The notes below the pieces were generated by a model. It was not told the DNA's origin and did not search any database. It saw nothing but the letters and a program-made list of their open reading frames with translations. From assembly GCA_014058105.1 (NCBI GenBank), contig JACGCM010002435.1:1674001-1738000 (forward strand): a stretch of 64,000 nucleotides of DNA, in the 5' to 3' direction. A program made the position numbers and the translations under genes. Each line of letters opens with the position of its first letter. The first letter of the stretch is position 1. The DNA comes from Kingdonia uniflora (Eukaryota; Streptophyta; Magnoliopsida; Ranunculales; Circaeasteraceae). Of this stretch, positions 59,246 to 64,000 are shown in pieces.

Positions 59246-60190
59246 ATGGGCTTCTTTTTTGTTACTCAGGAGGATATTGGAGTTGAGTTATGCATAGAAT
59301 GGTATTCTCCAGTCGTTAGGGTCTTCATCTTCAGTAATAGTGATTTGCATTATTGACTGTATATCGAGGCTTGAGTGCTCGATGATTTCAATATCTAAAG
59401 ATCATTTTTCACTGTCTCCTCGCATGGCAGCGATGTAAGTCAATGCGTCGGCCTGGCAATTATCATGTCGAGGTAAGTAGAAGATTATTGCTTGTTTGAA
59501 TTCGTTCATTTTTTTTTACCAGGGACGTATAATTGACCATTTTGCCTATTGTACATAACGTTTTGTTGTAATGATTGGCAACGAGTACAGAATCAACGTA
59601 AACTGTTATTTCTTCTGTGCCAAGTGTGAGTGCAAGATCGAGTCCATAGAGGATACCTTCATATTCAGACTTATTGTTTGTGGCATAGATACGATGATTG
59701 GAAGGTGTAATGAAAATGATGCCAATTATCGATCCTCATGGTTCAATTAATCCATCTATAAAGAGTCACCATCTGGTACTTTGTAACCATACATCTAGTT
59801 CAACAATTGTGTCATCTGTAAAGATTTCTTCAAGTTCTTCATAATCAGGGTCTTAGACAAGAAAATCTGCCAAGAAATCGGTAACTGCTTGTCCCTTGAT
59901 AGATTTCTGGGGCATAAAAGAGATGTCATACTCGCCAAGGAAAATAAACCATTGTTAGATTCTTTGAGATATATATTTTTTGGAGAGTACCATCTTGAGG
60001 GGATATTTAGTAATGATTTTAATGGGATGAGCTTGGAAGTATGGACAAAGTTTTTGAGTGCTATAGACCAAGGTAAAAAGTTACCTTTCTGCTGTCGTAT
60101 ATCTTTTTTCAGCAGGCATGAGGGTCTTGCTGATGAAGTAGATCATGAGTATTTTACCATCGACTGGAGTACTTATTATAGGAGGACGCC
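59245..60190 (-). pseudogene. RNase H of E2, decayed
   Basis: The minus strand between RT and integrase carries RNase H remnants such as the YEG...LDLALTLG-like pattern near 59600-59680 and the FISK-type connection near 60120-60180. It is more degraded than the RT. Plus-strand ORFs here are shadows. Confidence 0.6.
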
Positions 60191-61000
60191 CCAAGTATCA
60201 ATTAAGATCTTGGAAGGCTAACTCACAATCTGGAGTCCAAATGATCTCGTTGTGTTGTTTCATTGAAAATGTAGTAGGATTTCCACGAAGAAGGAGGTAA
60301 AAAAGTTTGCATCGATCAGATGACATGGAGATGAATCTGTGAAGAGCGGCAATTTTGCCTGCAAATTTTTGGACATCTGCCTTTCTTTGCGGAGATGGCA
60401 TTGTGATAAGTGCCTTGATTTGTGCAGGGTCAATTTTGATTCCACTCTTACTGACCAGGTGTCCTAGAAATTTGCCAGATACGACACCAAATTGGCATTT
60501 CTCTAGATTCAATTTTATCTGGAACTGATGAAGGATATCGAAGATAGTTTCGAGGTTGCTGAGATGATCTTCGTGCTTCAAGCTTTTGTAGATCATATCA
60601 TCGATGTAGACTTCTACGATTTTTCCTAGATGATCTTTAAATATTTTAGTGACGAGCCGTTGGTAAATAGCTCTGGTATTCTTTAACCCAAAAGATATCA
60701 CTGTGTAACAGTAGAGATCTCTTTCAATAATGAAGGTTGTTTTTTCTTGATCATCTTCGGCGAGTGGAACTTGATTGTAGTCGGAGATTCTATCCATCAT
60801 GGATAGAAGTTCGTGTCCTGCAACAAAGTCGAAGAGTTATGGGATTAGTGGTAGCAGAAAACTATCCTTCGTTGTAAATTAATTGGGTTCTGTGAAGTCA
60901 ACACAAACCCTGATCTTCCCATTTTTCTTTGGGACTGTTACAATGTTAGAAACCCACTTTGGATATTTGACTTCTCAAATAAATCCTACACAAATTAGTT
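60190..61000 (-). pseudogene. Reverse transcriptase of E2
   Basis: A 200-residue open stretch (60198-60800) reads MMDRISDYNQVPLAEDDQEK, TVISFGLKNTRAIYQRLV, VEVYIDDMIYKS and FLGHLVSKSGIKIDPAQIKA. The YIDD active site is intact. Upstream (60.8-61.0 kb) the pieces VTVPKKNGKIRVCVDFT-like and GWVSNIV-like are present with stops. This is the longest uninterrupted RT segment in the window. Confidence 0.9.
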
Positions 61001-61850
61001 TATCAACTTCTTCGTTCACAGCTTCGCAGAGACGAGGTACTAAGTTTTGACGTTTCTGTATGACTGCTTTGTTGTCTGGTTGGAGGTTCAATTTGTGGCA
61101 CGCGATTGGTGGATCAATGCCAGGCATTTCTTGGAAAGTCCAGGCAAAGATGTCAATTTTTTCTTTAGTAGCTGGATCGTGTCTTCTTTTTCGCCGGTTG
61201 ACAACTTAGAGCCGATGAATGTGTGACGCCCGGGTCCATCAAGTTTAATGAATAGTTTAATGGATTCAACCAATTATGTGTCATGTTGTTGTAGTTATTA
61301 TGCTTTGAGAAGTTTTCCTGTGTGAGAGTTGGTAGTGAGTGGTATTCTCGCATATACGTACAACAGCTTGGCTACCTTTGATTTTGTAAATTCTGCTGGA
61401 AATCTTAATACTAAATGATATATAGAAGGTACTGCTTTGATTTAATGTAACCAACTACGTCCCAAAATGCCTAAATACTTAGATTCAGATCGATGACTAG
61501 GAATTTAACGAATGTGGTTCCGATCCCACCTGAACTGGTAGAGTAATTTCTCCTGTGGTTGATTCTTTCAAACCGTTGAAGCTAGTGATTGTTGTTGTTG
61601 AAGCTTTCACAGAATCTCTGAGTCCTAGAACTTCGATTGCCCTTCTGAATAAAACATTTGTGGTGCTTCCTGTGTTGACGAGAAGCGTATGCAGGTTGTC
61701 TTGCCCAACTTTGAACATAATGACTAGAGGGTCATCATGAGGATATTTTACATGGCTGGAATCACAGTCTTCAAAGGTAATATGGTATGGACGTTTTAAC
61801 TTACTCGAACTAGGAAGATGTTTTGTTGATTTATCAGATGAGGTCATTTT
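61000..61850 (-). pseudogene. Protease and RT-leader region of E2
   Basis: Segment 61497-61847 contains HDDPLVIMFKVGQ, LLVNTGSTTNVLFRRAIEVL and ITSFNGLKESTTGEITLPVQ. The retropepsin triad DTG reads NTG, so the catalytic Asp is lost. A following segment (61088-61353) carries the leader to RT (LDGPGRHTFIGSKLS). Confidence 0.85.
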
Positions 61851-63560
61851 ACAACAAGATGTGATATAATCGTCTTGTTACCTTTTCATTCCCTTTTCAA
61901 TCTCGATCATATAAAGGTGGCGAGCTTGCCCCTGGCCCTAATTTGAATCTTTGTTCTTTGTCTCATCCTCGAGGAACTTTTGAATGTCGAAGACATAATT
62001 ATGGAGCCTTCATGCTAAGAGGATGCGATGAAAGAGTAACAGTTGTCAGTTTCGTGACACTGCACATTGTGATACTGACATAGAGGCTTGTTGGGGATAT
62101 CGGGTATTATTTGTGGTGCCCAATAATACTCATCTCCTTTTATCATTGGGAAGATAGCAGAGAGAGTCCTTGTCATTGGGGGTTAAACTGGGATAGGTCT
62201 CTCGGGTCTTCTGTCTTATCAGCCGGGTCTCCTGTTATTGTCAATATTTCTACCGCATTGTTTGGGTGCTTCAGTAGTGGCCGACTTTAGGGGTGGAAAA
62301 GAAGTTGTTTCTAGAGAATGAATGGCAGATGAGCTCTTTACTTTATCTTTCTTGGATCGTTCTAGTTCGATGTAGTTATTAACTACATCAATCAGTTATG
62401 TCACCATTCTTGGCTTTTGTAGAGTTAATTCTTCTCGAACCTTAGAATCGATGTGTAGGGCTGAGGTGAATGCTGGAACAATAATTGTTGGATCTGAGCT
62501 CCCAATTTTCCGTATTTCCTATAAGAAACACATGTAAAAGCTTGTCCAGGTTTCTTTTGTTCCTTGCTCGAAAAAAAACAAGGAATCTACAGTAGTCTCT
62601 CGCTCCTTAGCGTATGCATAATTAGACTCAAAGAGACGCTGCAACTGGCTGAATATGGTGATGGAACCTTCTTGGAATTTATGAAATCATCTAAGAGGTT
62701 CTTCTTTTAGGCTCATGTTAAATAGCCTGCATAGCATGTGGTCGAGTTTGGAGTATAATCCCCCTGTGGCTTTGAAGTGTCGTACATGGGTAAGCAGGTC
62801 AGTGAAGGCTACATATTGAATGAATTTTGGCATGCGAAAATTATCTGGAATGGGCATGACTTTATCTCAATTCTATTAAGTACAGATTTTTTGCCTGGGA
62901 TATCAGAGTGTATGGCCTGGATTCTGTTATTTAGGTCATCCAAGGCGATGAACTGTGGAGGACGAATTGGTAAGGTCGTAACTTGCGGATCAAAATCTCC
63001 TTGTCCTTCTAGTCCCAATCGATCCCTGATTGTTCTTCTTTTTGGTGGTGGGGGAGTCTGATAACGCGTGCGTCAACTTCCTTGAGTTGTCGATGCTGAG
63101 GATGTCAAGCCAAAATACCAAGAAGCCCTGTTTGGATTTCTGGATCTGGATCGAGAAGTCCATAATTCGTCTTCTCTAGGCTAATCATCTCTTTGAATTG
63201 CCCTTGACCGATGATCACTTCGGGCTTGTGGTGGTGATGTTTGACGGCCAGTAATTTGATCTTGAGCTCTCCTTAATCTCTCCATCTCCTTCTGATGTAT
63301 TCGACTCTGTTTGTCTAAGGCTTTCCTCCTTTCGTCTCTTTCCACCTGAAGAGCTTGTGAATGAATATGCTAATCTTCTAATCTTTTGGCTTTTTCTGAT
63401 TCCATCTATTTTTGAAGTTCAATCACTGCATTATGCAGATCGACTATTTCTAGTATCGGATTGATCTCACGATCTCTTACTATGCTGGAATAACTTCTGA
63501 GATTCATATTTGTCATCGGATTCTTTCTGATCTGGGGTGGTAAAGAAAAGTGTGGTAATT
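61850..63560 (-). pseudogene. Gag of E2, decayed
   Basis: Near 62030-62100 the minus strand reads LCQYHNVQCHETDNCYSF, a zinc-knuckle-like C...H...H...C segment. Near 62700-62850 remnants of the gag core are seen. The start of the coding region, just inside the primer site, gives NLRSYSSIVRDREINPILEI and an amphipathic stretch (63406-63654). Frames are broken in several places. Confidence 0.65.
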
Positions 63561-63578
63561 CCCACAGACGGTACCAAT
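63561..63578 (-). promoter_or_regulatory. Primer-binding region of E2
   Basis: The minus-strand LTR end CATTACA is followed by ATTGGTACCGTCTGTGGGA, the Tat-type junction. Confidence 0.85.
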
Positions 63579-64000
63579 TGTAATGGCATGTTTTTCGGAA
63601 GAATAATCTTTGCCAATATTTTTCGTAAAGAAGATACAATAATAACCTAAACACGTAAGCTTTTATGTGGAAAACTCAGTAAAGGCTAAGAAAAACTACG
63701 ACCTCGAGGAGGGTTTTTATGTAAAATCTTTGCCAATACTTTTCATAAAGAAAATACAATAATAACCTAAGTACGTAAGCTTTTATGTGATAAACTCAGT
63801 AAAGGCTGAAAAAAACCACGACCTCGAGGAGGGTTTTTATGTAAAATCCAATATGTTACTAGTTATTATAAGTTTTTGAGTGACTGTCGAGTTAGGAAAT
63901 AAAACTAATAAGGTTTTGGTTCTGAATAATCTATTATCTGCCTTTATTTATAGTATATACAGGCAATTTACAAAAAGAAAGAAACAGTCTTCTATTTCAG
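63579..64000 (-). repeat. 5' LTR of E2, cut by the window end
   Basis: Minus-strand LTR with TATA box TATAAATA at 63945-63952. It contains a 120-bp tandem duplication (63605-63724 and 63725-63844) absent from the related plus-oriented LTR at 54.2-54.68 kb. Confidence 0.85.
63605..63844. repeat. 120-bp tandem duplication inside E2 LTR
   Basis: AATCTTTGCCAATAYTTTTC through GAGGGTTTTTATGTAA occurs twice, period 120 bp, with about ten differences. It lies in the R/U5 part, downstream of the TATA box. Confidence 0.92.

Larger units (their letters stand above)
54679..64000 (-). mobile_element. Ty3/gypsy element E2 (gag to integrase plus accessory ORF)
   Basis: The best-preserved gypsy copy. On minus, from the right: LTR, primer site (63561-63578), gag, protease, RT, RNase H, integrase; then a tandem array (57811-58055) and a plus-strand accessory ORF (55122-57383). 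The expected minus-oriented 3' LTR is absent; a plus-oriented LTR of the same family lies in its place. The 5' LTR runs past the window end. Confidence 0.85.

Noticed and set aside
59889..60221. 110-codon plus-strand ORF
   Set aside because: Antisense shadow of the RNase H/RT junction of E2.

Overview
This window is plant nuclear DNA, most likely from a eudicot. It is AT-rich and dominated by nested, decayed transposable elements. I recognise only one cellular gene: a two-exon pectin methylesterase with an N-terminal inhibitor-type pro-region (33505-35258, minus strand). No species can be assigned from the sequence alone.

Layout, left to right. (1) 1-3.93 kb: 3' portion of a minus-strand Ty3/gypsy element, here called E1. 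(2) About 3.95-17.2 kb: a second minus-strand gypsy element, E4, with recognisable gag, protease, RT, RNase H and integrase. A 5'-truncated LINE (12557-15554) with a 17-bp target duplication sits inside its gag. (3) About 17.2-24.7 kb: a third gypsy remnant, E3A. (4) 25201-28021: a short, complete-ended Ty1/copia element with two LTRs and a 5-bp target duplication but no integrase core or RT. (5) 28235-33.35 kb: a fourth gypsy remnant, E3B, ending just beyond the 3' end of the pectinesterase gene. (6) 33.5-35.8 kb: the pectinesterase gene and a MITE-like inverted-repeat element directly upstream of it. (7) 37639-47443: a hAT transposon with matching TIRs and a dead transposase, split by a nested LTR element (41770-46711). 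(8) 47.5-52.1 kb: a decayed copia element and a 288-bp direct repeat. (9) 52.1-54.2 kb: a truncated Mutator-like (MULE) transposase. (10) 54.2-64 kb: a fifth gypsy copy, E2, with gag to integrase on minus and a plus-oriented LTR at its left end.

The most interesting signal is a repeated architecture in four gypsy copies (E1, E4, E3A, E2). Gag-pol runs leftward on the minus strand. An intron-containing accessory gene, called aORF here, runs rightward on the plus strand. A short tandem array lies between their converging 3' ends. Array sequences differ between most copies (units of 60, 61, about 63 and about 85/75 bp), yet the units carry a short near-perfect inverted repeat, usually with a 3-nt loop. 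Antisense extra ORFs and tandem repeats in the 3' region are known for Tat-lineage plant retrotransposons. The shared hairpin design and the aORF intron positions conserved between E1 and E2 seem worth testing.

Nearly all TE reading frames carry stops, frameshifts or lost catalytic residues, so they are annotated as pseudogenes. Element boundaries given as 'about' are estimates; those supported by LTR ends, TIRs or target duplications are stated as such.
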